In this document: one piece after another, positions 38,230 through 49,777 of the stretch
Layout: the number at the start of each line of letters is the position of its first letter
Position numbering within the stretch: the first letter of the stretch is position 1
Notes under the pieces: generated by a model
Databases searched by the model: none
What the model saw: the letters and a program-made list of their open reading frames with translations, nothing else
Told to the model about the DNA's origin: nothing
Translations under genes and position numbers: made by a program
Assembly (NCBI GenBank): GCA_024233975.1
Contig: JACKOX010000010.1
Coordinates: 60,245-124,244, forward strand
Source of the DNA: Rhodanobacteraceae bacterium
GTDB taxonomy: Bacteria > Pseudomonadota > Gammaproteobacteria > Xanthomonadales > Xanthomonadaceae
DNA length: 64,000 nucleotides
Direction of reading: 5' to 3'

Positions 38230-38330
38230 GTCACGCCTCCTTGCCCCCGGCGATCCTCGCGGGCGCTCCCTACGTGAACCGCGTCTCCCCAGACGCGTGC
38301 ATTCCCTCGCCACACGCTACGGGCGTGTGA
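38230..38330 (-). promoter_or_regulatory. csrA leader with five GGA motifs and two hairpins
   Basis: Reading toward csrA on the minus strand there are GGA motifs in AGGGAAT, GGGGAG, AGGGAGC, GAGGATC and AAGGAGG (the last is the ribosome binding site). Two hairpins are exact: CACACGC/GCGTGTG (38311-38329) and CGCGTCT/AGACGCG (38280-38297), the latter with a GGGG loop next to GGA. This is the layout of a CsrA-autoregulated leader; the regulation is inferred. Confidence 0.5.
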
Positions 38331-38392
38331 CATGACGTCTGGATACTAGCCCAGCCTGCCAAATCCGCGCAATCAAGCCTGTGAGCTGGTTC

Positions 38393-41041
<2,649 letters not shown>

Positions 41042-41293
41042 TACGGCAATGGCTTCAGGTGCGTCGAAAGCGCCGCGGATAAACGGCGCCTATCGGATTT
41101 ACATGGGATTGGCGATGGCGGCCAGCAAGCCAGCTCGGCTTTGGCGCCCTGCCCGCAAGATTGCCAGTCAGATGGCGCGATGTATAGCGCCAGCGGGCTG
41201 GAGAAGCACCGAAACACCACCATCAATGCCATTCCAGGCGCTATTCGCCAGATGCGCTAAAGTCGACATCGAGCATCGCTGGGGGCGATAGCC

Positions 41294-44242
41294 ATGCGGC
41301 CTGACGGCCTGCGGACGACGCTGCAGTACCTTGCCGTCCTGACCAGCCTGCTGGCCAGCGCGGTGGCCTGTGCCTCCGCCTGCCCGATCTGCGATCCCGC
41401 CATCCAGCATTTCGGCGCCGAACAGGGCCTGTCGCACAACGCGATTGTCGCCATGGCGCAGGACGACGACGGCTTCGTCTGGCTGGCCACCCGCGATGGA
41501 CTGGACCGCCTCGACGGAACATCGGTGCGTCGTTTCGAGCAGCTTGGCGATCACGACCTGCGCGGCGGAAACCTGCTGGCACTGGCCACAAGCCCCGATG
41601 GCGGCCTGTGGATTGCACAGCGCGATGCCCTGCTCTGGCGCGACCGGCATGGTGATGTCCGGGCCCGTATTTGGCCGCGCGCCGAATCCGGGCGTACTCC
41701 GGCGGTCACCGCAATGGTCGCTGATCGCGACGGCGCGTGGGTCGGACTTGACGACGGCCTGCTCCGCACAAACCGTTCACTGGCATCCGCACCGACGCGA
41801 ATTGCCACCGTCGATGGCCTGCCGGTTCGCGGACTGCAGCTCGGTGCCGGCAAGCTGCTGATTCTGGTGGGTGAACATCAATGCACGCTGTTCCAGCTTG
41901 ACGCCGAAAGCACTCGCATCGAACGACAGGATCCGGCTCCCTGCGCACAGGGCCTGCTGGTCGACGACGGACAGCTGTGGATCAATCCGGACAAGGCGTG
42001 GCAGGCAGGTGATCCCCTACCCGATCAGGTCGACGCTTCGCGCCTCGTCCTGCGCTGGCGAGGCGGCATCGTGTTCGCCGACACCGAAGGCGCGGTCTGG
42101 CTTGCACCCGATGGCGGCAAGCACCCGTGGCGACGCAACAACGATTTGAGCAGCGAAGTACTCGCCGCCATGATCGACGCCGACAACGCGCTCTGGCTCG
42201 GCACCTACAACGGCGCCTTCAGGCTGGATCCCGACATGCCGGCGTTCCACGGACTCGACGATGGAGCGCTGGACCGGGCGCTCGGCGAACGCGCCGTCTC
42301 CGACATTGTCCGTTTCGATGGGCGCTGGTGGTTCGCCAGTTTCGGGCACGGACTGCTCGCCTGGGATGAGGGCATGGGAAGCCTGAGCAGCTGGCATGAC
42401 AACGATGCGTCGCCCGGTCGCATCGCGTTGTGCAGCGACTACCTCTGGGACCTCCTGCCCATGGATGACCGACTCGTGGCCAACGGCCGCTGCGCCGTTG
42501 GGAACGGCAGCGCATCCATCGCACCGCTATCGCAGGCCTTCGATGCCGTGCCGCGGAACCCGGCGCGCGACAGTCTTGTCGACGAATCCGGCCGCATCTG
42601 GATCGTGAACACAGACGGGCTCTACCGGCTGGTGGATGATCGCGCGGAGTTGCAGCTAGCAGGCTCATTCGAAACCCTGGCGATGACCAGCGACGGCAGC
42701 CTCTGGCTTGCCGCCACGTTCTCCCCGCACTCACCGCCTGCAGCGACGATCACCGGCTATCGGACCACCGACGCCACGACGCGTCACGTTGCCCTGCCCG
42801 AAGGCGCACGCATCTACGACATGCAGGCAAGCGGCACCAGGCTATGGCTGGCTACCGGATTGGGCCTGCTGCGCGTCGACACGCAGTCAGGCAAGGTGAA
42901 GCACTTCAGACCACATCAGGCGGACGCCGGCCACGTGTTCTACAGCCTGCAGAAGGATGCGAATGGCAACTTCTGGGTCGGCACCAATCGCGGACTGCTG
43001 CGCTTCGATCCAACCGCGTCGACTGGCAGGCAGTTCCGCCACTACGACGCCCGCGATGGACTGCGCATCACCGAGTTCAACCGCCGTTCGCGCAGCGTCG
43101 ACGCCGAAGGTCAGCTCCTGCTTGGCGGCATTGGTGGCGTGGTGCGCTTCGATCCGGCGCGGGCCCGGAAAGCAGCGCCTGCGCCGATACCGCGGGTGAC
43201 GCGTGCGCTGGTCTGGAACCGCGGAGGTGATCGTAGCGTCGACCCCGACGCCGATGACCTGCTGAGCGTGGCCGCGGATGACCTGACCGTGGCACTCGAC
43301 TTTGCTGCCCCGGGATTCCGCCGGGCCGGCCACGTACGCTTCCGCTATCGACTGGATGGCGTCGACGCGGACTGGGTCGATGCTTCCGGCGCCCGCAGCG
43401 CGCGCTACCCTCGCCTCGCGCCCGGCGACTATCGTTTTCGACTGCAGGCGGGAAACGTCGAAGCCGGCTGGCGCGACGCCGACCGCGACCTGCTCCTGAG
43501 ATTCCAGCCGGCCTGGCATGAGAGTTGGCTGTTCCGGGTTCCCGCGCTGCTGGCGCTGCTACTGGCCGGTTGGGCGCTGTACCGTTGGCGAGTGGCGCGA
43601 TTGCTGGAAATGGAGCGCCTGCGCACGCGTATCGCCGCCGACCTGCATGACGAAATGGGCAGCGAACTCGCCGCCATCGGCATGTCGGCCTCGATGCTGG
43701 GCCAGCGCGACCAGCTGCCGGCCGATGATCGACGCCGCCTCGCCGGCGTAGCCGAATCCGCCCAGAAGGTCGCCGACGCCATGCGTGACATCGTCTGGTA
43801 CGTGAATCCGGAAAAGGACAACATCACTGCACTCGGCGAACGACTGCAGATACTGGCACGGCGACTGTTCGGCGAGGATGGCGTGACGGTCCACAACGGC
43901 TGGCGGAACGACGATGCCGAGCTGCCGATGGCGACGCGCCGGGAACTGCACCTGATCTGCCGCGAGGCCCTGACCAACGCACGTCGACACGCGAACGCGA
44001 GCCACGTCGAACTGCGTCTTGAGCGCGAGGCGGAGGGACTGCGGGTCCGCATCATCGATGACGGGCAGGGCTTCGATCCTTCGGCAGCTGCTGACGGCAA
44101 CGGCCTCGGCAACATGGCGCGACGCGCGGCGGCGATTGGCGCGTCCCTCGCCATCGACAGCCAACCCGGCCAGGGCACGCAGGTGGTCGTCACACTGACG
44201 CATCCGCGTCGTGGCGCTCGCCAGCTTCCACCACTAGGCTGA
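41294..44242 (+). CDS. Hybrid-free sensor histidine kinase with two-component propeller (NarL-family kinase)
   Basis: A 982-aa sensor. A signal sequence (MRPDGLRTTLQYLAVL...) leads into a large periplasmic seven-bladed-type propeller (residues about 30-640) made of repeats such as GFVWLATRDGLDRLDG and FWVGTNRGLLRFDP. A Y_Y_Y domain follows (LDGVDADWVDASG...PGDYRFRLQAGN). There is one membrane helix near 745-762. The HisKA_3 dimerisation helix carries its phospho-acceptor His in DLHDEMGSELAAIGMS (about 784). The C-terminal HATPase shows ALTNARRHANASH, DDGQGFD and GNGLGNM. The ligand is unknown. The paired regulator follows 29 bases later. Confidence 0.93.
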   Translation: MRPDGLRTTLQYLAVLTSLLASAVACASACPICDPAIQHFGAEQGLSHNAIVAMAQDDDGFVWLATRDGLDRLDGTSVRRFEQLGDHDLRGGNLLALATSPDGGLWIAQRDALLWRDRHGDVRARIWPRAESGRTPAVTAMVADRDGAWVGLDDGLLRTNRSLASAPTRIATVDGLPVRGLQLGAGKLLILVGEHQCTLFQLDAESTRIERQDPAPCAQGLLVDDGQLWINPDKAWQAGDPLPDQVDASRLVLRWRGGIVFADTEGAVWLAPDGGKHPWRRNNDLSSEVLAAMIDADNALWLGTYNGAFRLDPDMPAFHGLDDGALDRALGERAVSDIVRFDGRWWFASFGHGLLAWDEGMGSLSSWHDNDASPGRIALCSDYLWDLLPMDDRLVANGRCAVGNGSASIAPLSQAFDAVPRNPARDSLVDESGRIWIVNTDGLYRLVDDRAELQLAGSFETLAMTSDGSLWLAATFSPHSPPAATITGYRTTDATTRHVALPEGARIYDMQASGTRLWLATGLGLLRVDTQSGKVKHFRPHQADAGHVFYSLQKDANGNFWVGTNRGLLRFDPTASTGRQFRHYDARDGLRITEFNRRSRSVDAEGQLLLGGIGGVVRFDPARARKAAPAPIPRVTRALVWNRGGDRSVDPDADDLLSVAADDLTVALDFAAPGFRRAGHVRFRYRLDGVDADWVDASGARSARYPRLAPGDYRFRLQAGNVEAGWRDADRDLLLRFQPAWHESWLFRVPALLALLLAGWALYRWRVARLLEMERLRTRIAADLHDEMGSELAAIGMSASMLGQRDQLPADDRRRLAGVAESAQKVADAMRDIVWYVNPEKDNITALGERLQILARRLFGEDGVTVHNGWRNDDAELPMATRRELHLICREALTNARRHANASHVELRLEREAEGLRVRIIDDGQGFDPSAAADGNGLGNMARRAAAIGASLAIDSQPGQGTQVVVTLTHPRRGARQLPPLG

Positions 44243-44271
44243 GAGCCTGTCGCATTGCGGAAGAGCGCGGA

Positions 44272-44931
44272 ATGAACGACCCCCACCGACTGAACATCTG
44301 GATCGTCGAGGACAACCGCTCGCTGCGTGACACCCTGGCCGAGCTGCTGGACCTGCAGTCTGACATACGCTGCGAGCGCGCCTTCCCCGACTGCGAGCGC
44401 CTGTTCGATGCGCTGGATGCCGGCGAGGCGCCCGATGTCGCGCTGATGGATCTTGGCCTGCCCGGCGTCTCGGGTATCGAAGGCATCCGCCGACTGCATT
44501 GCCTGAGTCCGACGACCCGCGTCCTGGTGCTGACCATCCACGATGACGACGAGCGCGTGTTCGACGCCATCAGCGCCGGCGCCAGCGGCTACCTGCTGAA
44601 ACCACTGCCGCCGCAACAATTGGTGGACGCCGTGCGCGGCGTGATGCACGGCGCCGCGCCGATCAACCCCTTCATTGCGCGCAAGCTGCTGACCGTGTTC
44701 GCCAACCAGTCACCGGCGCGCAACCAGGCCGCCGACAGCTACGGACTGACCGAACGCGAAAGCGGCATCCTGCAGCTGCTCGTCGACGGACTCACGCTGC
44801 GCGCGATCGGCGAGCAGCTCAACCTCAGCTACCACACAATCTCCAATCACCTGCGCAACATCTACGCCAAGCTGCACGTGCACTCGCGGTCAGCGGCCAT
44901 CTCGCGGGCACTGAAGGAAGACCTGCTCTGA
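44272..44931 (+). CDS. LuxR/NarL-type response regulator
   Basis: A 219-aa regulator paired with the preceding kinase. The receiver domain has WIVEDN, the phospho-acceptor Asp60 in ALMDLGLPG, and Lys in YLLKPL. The LuxR helix-turn-helix (LTERESGILQLLVDGLTLRAIGEQL..HTISNHLRNIYAKL) occupies about residues 148-215. Targets are unknown. The next gene, a secreted CSLREA protein, is convergent 25 bases away. Confidence 0.95.
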   Translation: MNDPHRLNIWIVEDNRSLRDTLAELLDLQSDIRCERAFPDCERLFDALDAGEAPDVALMDLGLPGVSGIEGIRRLHCLSPTTRVLVLTIHDDDERVFDAISAGASGYLLKPLPPQQLVDAVRGVMHGAAPINPFIARKLLTVFANQSPARNQAADSYGLTERESGILQLLVDGLTLRAIGEQLNLSYHTISNHLRNIYAKLHVHSRSAAISRALKEDLL

Positions 44932-44956
44932 CGTTTCCAGCGGCGATACCGCGATT

Positions 44957-47518
44957 TCAATCCAGAAGGCCGTCGCAGGACTCGAATCCGCTATCCAGAA
45001 TCAGTCCCGGTACCAGCGCCACCGTGCTTGCCGCGCTGTCGTTGGCGACATTCACGTCGTCGGTTGCAGTGCTGATCGTGGTCGAAAGGTCGAGCGTGGC
45101 CGGGCCAACACCGGGCATCAGCAGCGTCATCGGAACCGCAACGCTGCTACCCGCATCCAGTCGAACGATGTGACAGGCCAGACTGGTTCCCGCATCCATG
45201 CAGTCCGCATTACCGATGCCATCGATGCTGGCCCCTGCCGGCAATGGCGCATCGAGCACGATATCCAGCGCCGCGTCCGGGCCGCTGTTGTCGATGCGCA
45301 TGGCATAGGCGTAGAGCTCGCCAGGCGGCGCCTGCAGGCTGCACTGCTCGATAGTCACCGCCACGTCAGCCGCTGCTCCCACGGCGATGTTGAGCGGCAT
45401 CGATACCGAAACATCCACGCCGCCATTGGCCACGCCGCCGTCATCACGCAAAACGACACCGAAACTGGCGTTTCCGGATGCACCGCTCAATGTGAAACCA
45501 AGATTCCCGCTGGCATCGATGCTGGGCAGTCCCGTCACCACCGCATCCGGATCGGAATCGAGAGCCACCTCGAACGCCATCACCGATTGACCCGGCTCGC
45601 CTGCGCCGAGGTCAATGGACGAGGCCCAGCCGGGTTCTGACTGCGCACCACTGCTGCCGCCAGCGAAAACCTGGGCCGCGCCAGGCAGGAAGTCCGGCGC
45701 GTCATTCACCGGATTCACGGTGACGTTGATGGTCGCCGTGTCGCAAAGCGCCGGCACGGCGTCGTCACAGACCTCATAGTCGAAGCTGTCGCTGCCGAAA
45801 AAGTCGGCGATGGGGTCGTAGCTGCAGCCCGTGACATCGCAGGCAAAACTGGCGCCCTGCCCGGTGGTTCCGCTGCTGTCGCTGATCTGCAGTGGATCGG
45901 CTTCGCCATCGCTGTCATTGGACAGAATCGTTGCTGCGGGAATATCCAGCGACATGTCTTCATCTACGGTCGCGGCGTCATCAGCGGCGACCGGCGCGGT
46001 ATTGCTGGGTGCGGGAAGCGCATCCTTCTCGAAGGCGCCGATGTCACAGCGGGCATCCATGTTGCCGTCACCATCGGCCGGACGCGCGTAGGTGCGCTGA
46101 TCCTCTGCGGGGCAGTTCGCGACGTCACCGACATCAATGGCCGGGCTGCCTGCCAGCAACGCTTGTGTGCGCGTGGCGCCGCCATTGTCCGCCAGCGCAT
46201 CCAGCATCGGATCCACGCCGGTGATGTTCCCCGTGGTATCGCCGGCAACGGTACAAGCGCCCTCGATCAGGTTGTGGCCGAGCGAGTCCAGGGTTCCGGT
46301 ACAGGCGGCGGAGGACGCGTCAGCCAGGATGCTGTTGCGGGCGCTGACCGTGCCAAGCCCGCTGCCAACCGCCACCGAAGTGGTGCCACCGGCGATGGTC
46401 ACGCTGTCGAGAGCAACATCGCAGGTTCCGGTGCCGCTACTTTCCGGAGCGCTGAGCGCGACGCCGGTGGCAGCCGCACTGATCGTGCTGTTGCGCACCG
46501 TCGCGACACACGGCCCTGCCAGGCGCAGGGCCTCGGCAGACATCCCTGAAAACAGGCTGCGTTCGATGGTCAGGTACGTTGTCAGCGCGCTGGGACCATA
46601 GTGCCTGACGAACACGCCCGGCCCGCCGCCCGTTATCTCAACGTCTTCGATCAATGCCTGCGTTTCCGCACCAATATTGATGTTGGCCAGCAGGATCGTC
46701 GCGTAACCCGTACTACTCATGTCCAGAAAGCGGCTGCGTCGGATGGTCAGCGTGTTCGGACCGGCAGACAGTCCAGACGAAGCCCGATAGTTCACACCGG
46801 TACTCATGGAATTGCCGCCATTGATGGTCACGTCTTCGATCAGCAACGGCGTGCCTGCCTGACTGTAAATCGGCGAAGGCGAGTTGGTAGCGCCACCGCT
46901 GATGTTCACCACGGTGTCTCGCACCGTTGCCGGCGCCGCCCCAGAGAACATCAGTGCGGACAATCCACCCGATGGCGAGGTGTGCTGAAGGTTGATCTCC
47001 AGGCGCTCCAGTTCGAGGCCACAGGCAGCGCAGGCGAAGATGGATTCCATCAAACCGTTCGCGAACTGTCCGTCAAAGCCAGTGAAGGTGCCCGGATTCA
47101 GACTGAGATCGGCAAAACGGGTAGCGCCACTGTCGCCGCTGAGTTCAGTCAGCTGGAAGACAGCGCCCTGATAGTTGATCGCCGCTCCCTGGATGGAGGT
47201 GACGCCAACACCCTGCCCCACAATTTCCACGTCCGGTCGGACTTCGACAAAGAGGCCGCAAGTTGGACCGCCACAGTTGTAGGTCTGGGTGAGGTTGTAT
47301 GTGCCTGCGGAGAGCACGATGACGTCGTGACCGGCCAAGGCATTCGCCTCCTGCACCGCGGCACGAAGCGAACAACTGCCGTCACCGACATCACAGGCGC
47401 CATTGCCCGGGCTCGCATCATTCAGGTCGTTGAAGTTGTCGACATTGAAAGTCGTCGCGCTGGCGCCGGTAACCAAACCGAAAGCGCAGACCAGTGCAGC
47501 AATGCGCAAGACAGACAT
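44957..47518 (-). CDS. Large secreted CSLREA/choice-of-anchor beta-helix protein with cadherin-like and DUF11-like domains
   Basis: 853 aa. A Sec signal (MSVLRIAALVCAFGLVTGASA) is followed by the CSLRAAVQEANALAG motif (residues 49-63) that marks CSLREA proteins. A right-handed beta-helix-like region follows (IEDVTINGG, IRRSRFLDMS, VRNSTISAAATG), then the choice-of-anchor Q segment (SPAIDVGDVANC..YARPADGDG..CDIGAFE). Next come a tandem-95/cadherin-like repeat (NTAPVAADDAATVDEDMS...DSFDYEVCDD) and a DUF11-like domain (YAMRIDNSGPDAALDIV). It ends LILDSGFESCDGLLD, resembling the GFE-type C-terminus I recall from many Xanthomonadales secreted proteins. GGGGGCG precedes the start. Likely cell-surface or extracellular; function unknown. 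Confidence 0.88.
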   Translation of the reverse strand: MSVLRIAALVCAFGLVTGASATTFNVDNFNDLNDASPGNGACDVGDGSCSLRAAVQEANALAGHDVIVLSAGTYNLTQTYNCGGPTCGLFVEVRPDVEIVGQGVGVTSIQGAAINYQGAVFQLTELSGDSGATRFADLSLNPGTFTGFDGQFANGLMESIFACAACGLELERLEINLQHTSPSGGLSALMFSGAAPATVRDTVVNISGGATNSPSPIYSQAGTPLLIEDVTINGGNSMSTGVNYRASSGLSAGPNTLTIRRSRFLDMSSTGYATILLANINIGAETQALIEDVEITGGGPGVFVRHYGPSALTTYLTIERSLFSGMSAEALRLAGPCVATVRNSTISAAATGVALSAPESSGTGTCDVALDSVTIAGGTTSVAVGSGLGTVSARNSILADASSAACTGTLDSLGHNLIEGACTVAGDTTGNITGVDPMLDALADNGGATRTQALLAGSPAIDVGDVANCPAEDQRTYARPADGDGNMDARCDIGAFEKDALPAPSNTAPVAADDAATVDEDMSLDIPAATILSNDSDGEADPLQISDSSGTTGQGASFACDVTGCSYDPIADFFGSDSFDYEVCDDAVPALCDTATINVTVNPVNDAPDFLPGAAQVFAGGSSGAQSEPGWASSIDLGAGEPGQSVMAFEVALDSDPDAVVTGLPSIDASGNLGFTLSGASGNASFGVVLRDDGGVANGGVDVSVSMPLNIAVGAAADVAVTIEQCSLQAPPGELYAYAMRIDNSGPDAALDIVLDAPLPAGASIDGIGNADCMDAGTSLACHIVRLDAGSSVAVPMTLLMPGVGPATLDLSTTISTATDDVNVANDSAASTVALVPGLILDSGFESCDGLLD

Positions 47519-47653
47519 GAAACGCCCCCGTGGTAACCGGGGTCAGTTCACCGCACGGGCAGGTCCCGGGCAATGACGCAATTGCGTCATTCGCGACAGG
47601 CAGCGTATCGAAGCCGCACCAGGCTCAACCGGGCCAAAATTTCCGGCTACCGA

Positions 47654-48178
47654 TCAATGGCTGCGTTCCCAGCGGGACAACGCCTCGCGTGCCGTCTCCA
47701 TGTCGAAACCACGTCGCAACAGGAAGGCCAACTGCCGATTACGGCGCTTGAGCTTCTGCGAATAGTCGTCCGTCGCATCAGTTATCGACTCTCCGAACTT
47801 CCGCCGCAGTACATTCAGTGCCTGACTGAACCAATCGGTCTGGAAGCCGGCCATGGTCGCGTCGATAAGTTCAGCGCCAAGTGCTTGTTGTCGCAAGTCA
47901 TTTTCGATACGAAGCGGCCCATGCCCCGCCGCCATGCGGGTGCGGGCCAGGGATCCAGCGAAGCGTTCTTCGCTCTGCAGGCCCTTGTCGATCAGCTGTC
48001 GTAATGCGTCTTCCACCTCGGTCTCGACATGACCACGCTGCAGGAGCTTCTCCCGAAGCTCCTGGCGGGAATGCTCACGTCGGGCGAGCAGACCGATGGC
48101 CCGCTGTAGCGCCGACAAGGTCGCGCGCCCGGATTTGACCGGGCGCGCTGGTGAGTCCTTGTCCAGCTCGGGTATCAC
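47654..48178 (-). CDS. recX: Regulatory protein RecX
   Basis: RecX binds RecA filaments and inhibits recombinase and coprotease activity. The product is 174 aa with three tandem three-helix repeats, starting from AIGLLARREHSRQELREKL. The N-terminus (MIPELDKDSPARPVKSG) is variable. It lies 14 bases downstream of recA on the same strand. A 135-base gap before the secreted-protein promoter shows no gene. Confidence 0.95.
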   Translation of the reverse strand: MIPELDKDSPARPVKSGRATLSALQRAIGLLARREHSRQELREKLLQRGHVETEVEDALRQLIDKGLQSEERFAGSLARTRMAAGHGPLRIENDLRQQALGAELIDATMAGFQTDWFSQALNVLRRKFGESITDATDDYSQKLKRRNRQLAFLLRRGFDMETAREALSRWERSH

Positions 48179-48192
48179 GAGACCCTTATGAA

Positions 48193-49281
48193 TTACGAAG
48201 CCTTGGCGGCCTTGGATGACTTGCTGCCACGAGCTTCCGCAACCTCGTCGTCGCTGTTGTCAGCGACAACTTCCAGCTTCGGCTCGGGCTTGGCCGGCGC
48301 ATGGATCTCGCGCAGTTTGGCTTCCAGCTCAGCTGCCTGCTTGGGATTGTCCTTGAGCCATTGGCGGACGTTTTCCTTGCCCTGCAGGCGCTCGCCGCAG
48401 CAGGTATACCAGGCACCGGACTTCTCGATCAGCTTGGCATCCACGCCCATGTCGATGATCTCGCCTTCGCGGCTGATGCCCTGACCGTAGAGGATTTCGG
48501 TATTGATGACCTTGAACGGCGGCGCGAGCTTGTTCTTGGCGACCTTGATCTTGGTCTGGTTGCCGATGATTTCTTCACCCTTCTTCACCGAGCCGATGCG
48601 ACGGATGTCCAGACGCACGGAGGCGTAGAACTTGAGCGCGTTACCGCCGGTGGTCGTTTCCGGGCTGACACCGGGCATGTTGATCCCGATCTTCATTCGC
48701 AACTGGTTGATGAAGATCACCAGGCAGTTCGAGCGCTTGATGTTGCCGGTGAGCTTGCGCAGGGCCTGGCTCATCAGGCGCGCCTGCAGGCCGGGCAGCT
48801 GGTCGCCCATCTCGCCTTCGATTTCTGCTTTCGGCGTCAGCGCGGCGACGGAGTCGATCACCACCATGTCCACGGCGTTGGAGCGCACCAGCATGTCGGC
48901 GATTTCCAGCGCCTGCTCGCCGGTGTCCGGCTGGCTGACCAGCAGGTCGTCCACGTTCACGCCCAGGTTGCGGGCGTAGATCGGGTCCAATGCGTGTTCG
49001 GCATCAACAAAGGCCGCGGTGCCGCCTGCTTTCTGGCATTCGGCGATGGCCTGCAGCGTCAGCGTGGTCTTGCCCGAGGATTCCGGCCCATAGATTTCCA
49101 CCACGCGGCCCTTCGGCAGACCGCCGATCCCCAGCGCGATGTCCAGCATCAGCGAGCCGGTGCCAATCACCTCGGCGGCGGCAATGGCACGATCACCCAT
49201 GCGCATCACGGTGCCCTTGCCGAACTGGCGCTCGATCTGGGTCAGGGCGGCGGAAAGTGCGCGCTTCTTGTTGTCATCCAT
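48193..49281 (-). CDS. recA: Recombinase RecA
   Basis: RecA forms filaments on single-stranded DNA, performs strand exchange and stimulates LexA self-cleavage. The product is 362 aa. Walker A is GPESSGKTT (about 66-74); Walker B and loop L1/L2 regions (VVIDSVAALTPKAEIEGEMGD; INQLRMKIG..GVSPETTTGGNALKFYAS) are intact. In the C-terminal part the segment reads WYTCCGERLQGKENV, one residue shorter than the usual GERIGQGK. GAGGAT precedes the start. No TTAG-N6-TACTA box lies in its 175-base upstream gap, although one is before lexA. Confidence 0.97.
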   Translation of the reverse strand: MDDNKKRALSAALTQIERQFGKGTVMRMGDRAIAAAEVIGTGSLMLDIALGIGGLPKGRVVEIYGPESSGKTTLTLQAIAECQKAGGTAAFVDAEHALDPIYARNLGVNVDDLLVSQPDTGEQALEIADMLVRSNAVDMVVIDSVAALTPKAEIEGEMGDQLPGLQARLMSQALRKLTGNIKRSNCLVIFINQLRMKIGINMPGVSPETTTGGNALKFYASVRLDIRRIGSVKKGEEIIGNQTKIKVAKNKLAPPFKVINTEILYGQGISREGEIIDMGVDAKLIEKSGAWYTCCGERLQGKENVRQWLKDNPKQAAELEAKLREIHAPAKPEPKLEVVADNSDDEVAEARGSKSSKAAKAS

Positions 49282-49456
49282 GGTGAATCCTCGTCGGTGT
49301 TTGGGTGTGGAGAGAGCTTAGGCGGGCTGTATCGCACAGCGTGAGACAGCTACCGAATCATCACGATACGGATGACGGCTTGCTCCCGATATCGGCCGGA
49401 ACCCCGAATCCGGGTAGGAATTTTCCTTGCCGCATGCCGGGAGGCACTTCATCGGC

Positions 49457-49744
49457 TCAAAGCTCTTCATAAATGCTCCAGAACGGGCTGTCAGCGCGAC
49501 GATATCCGCGCTGCGCATGGGGAAACGTCTCCGCCAACAGCTCGATATCCCGCATCTGATCGGCGTGAAACAGCTTCCAGCCCTTCACCGTCGCGGAGCG
49601 GGCGCTGCCGCCAACCTGGAAGGCTCGCAAGGCCTGAAAGCCGCGCTTGTCCATGCCCAGCGCATGCGGCTCGACCACGCAGGACTGCCCGTCGTAGGTA
49701 AAGCGGATGCGCTGCTTGCCGCGAATGGCTTTGGCGATGTTCAT
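49457..49744 (-). CDS. WYL-like small protein between lexA and recA
   Basis: A 95-aa protein resembling the stand-alone WYL-domain-like family: IAKAIRGKQRIRFTYDGQ, VEPHALGMDKRGFQALRAFQV and GWKLFHADQMRDIELL. WYL folds bind ligands or nucleic acids and often sit in DNA-damage or defence regulators; no function is known for this short form. It starts 33 bases after the lexA stop, so it is probably cotranscribed from the lexA promoter and could be SOS-induced (inference). Confidence 0.75.
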   Translation of the reverse strand: MNIAKAIRGKQRIRFTYDGQSCVVEPHALGMDKRGFQALRAFQVGGSARSATVKGWKLFHADQMRDIELLAETFPHAQRGYRRADSPFWSIYEEL

Positions 49745-49777
49745 GGCGTTTCCCCGTGATGCTCAACGATGTGGTGC

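Noticed and set aside
41168..41650. 160-aa minus-strand frame over the alaS-kinase gap
   Set aside because: Mostly antisense to the kinase signal peptide and first propeller blade; no ribosome binding site or motif. The 252-base gap itself shows only alaS and kinase upstream sequence.
43429..44649. 406-aa minus-strand frame
   Set aside because: Antisense to the kinase C-terminus and the response regulator, both with complete catalytic motifs.
49300..49400. CTGT..ACAG and CCGATATCGG dyads before recA as LexA sites
   Set aside because: CTGT and ACAG are not at the N8 spacing of the enterobacterial box, and neither matches TTAG-N6-TACTA. CCGATATCGG is a single 10-bp palindrome with no support for a role.
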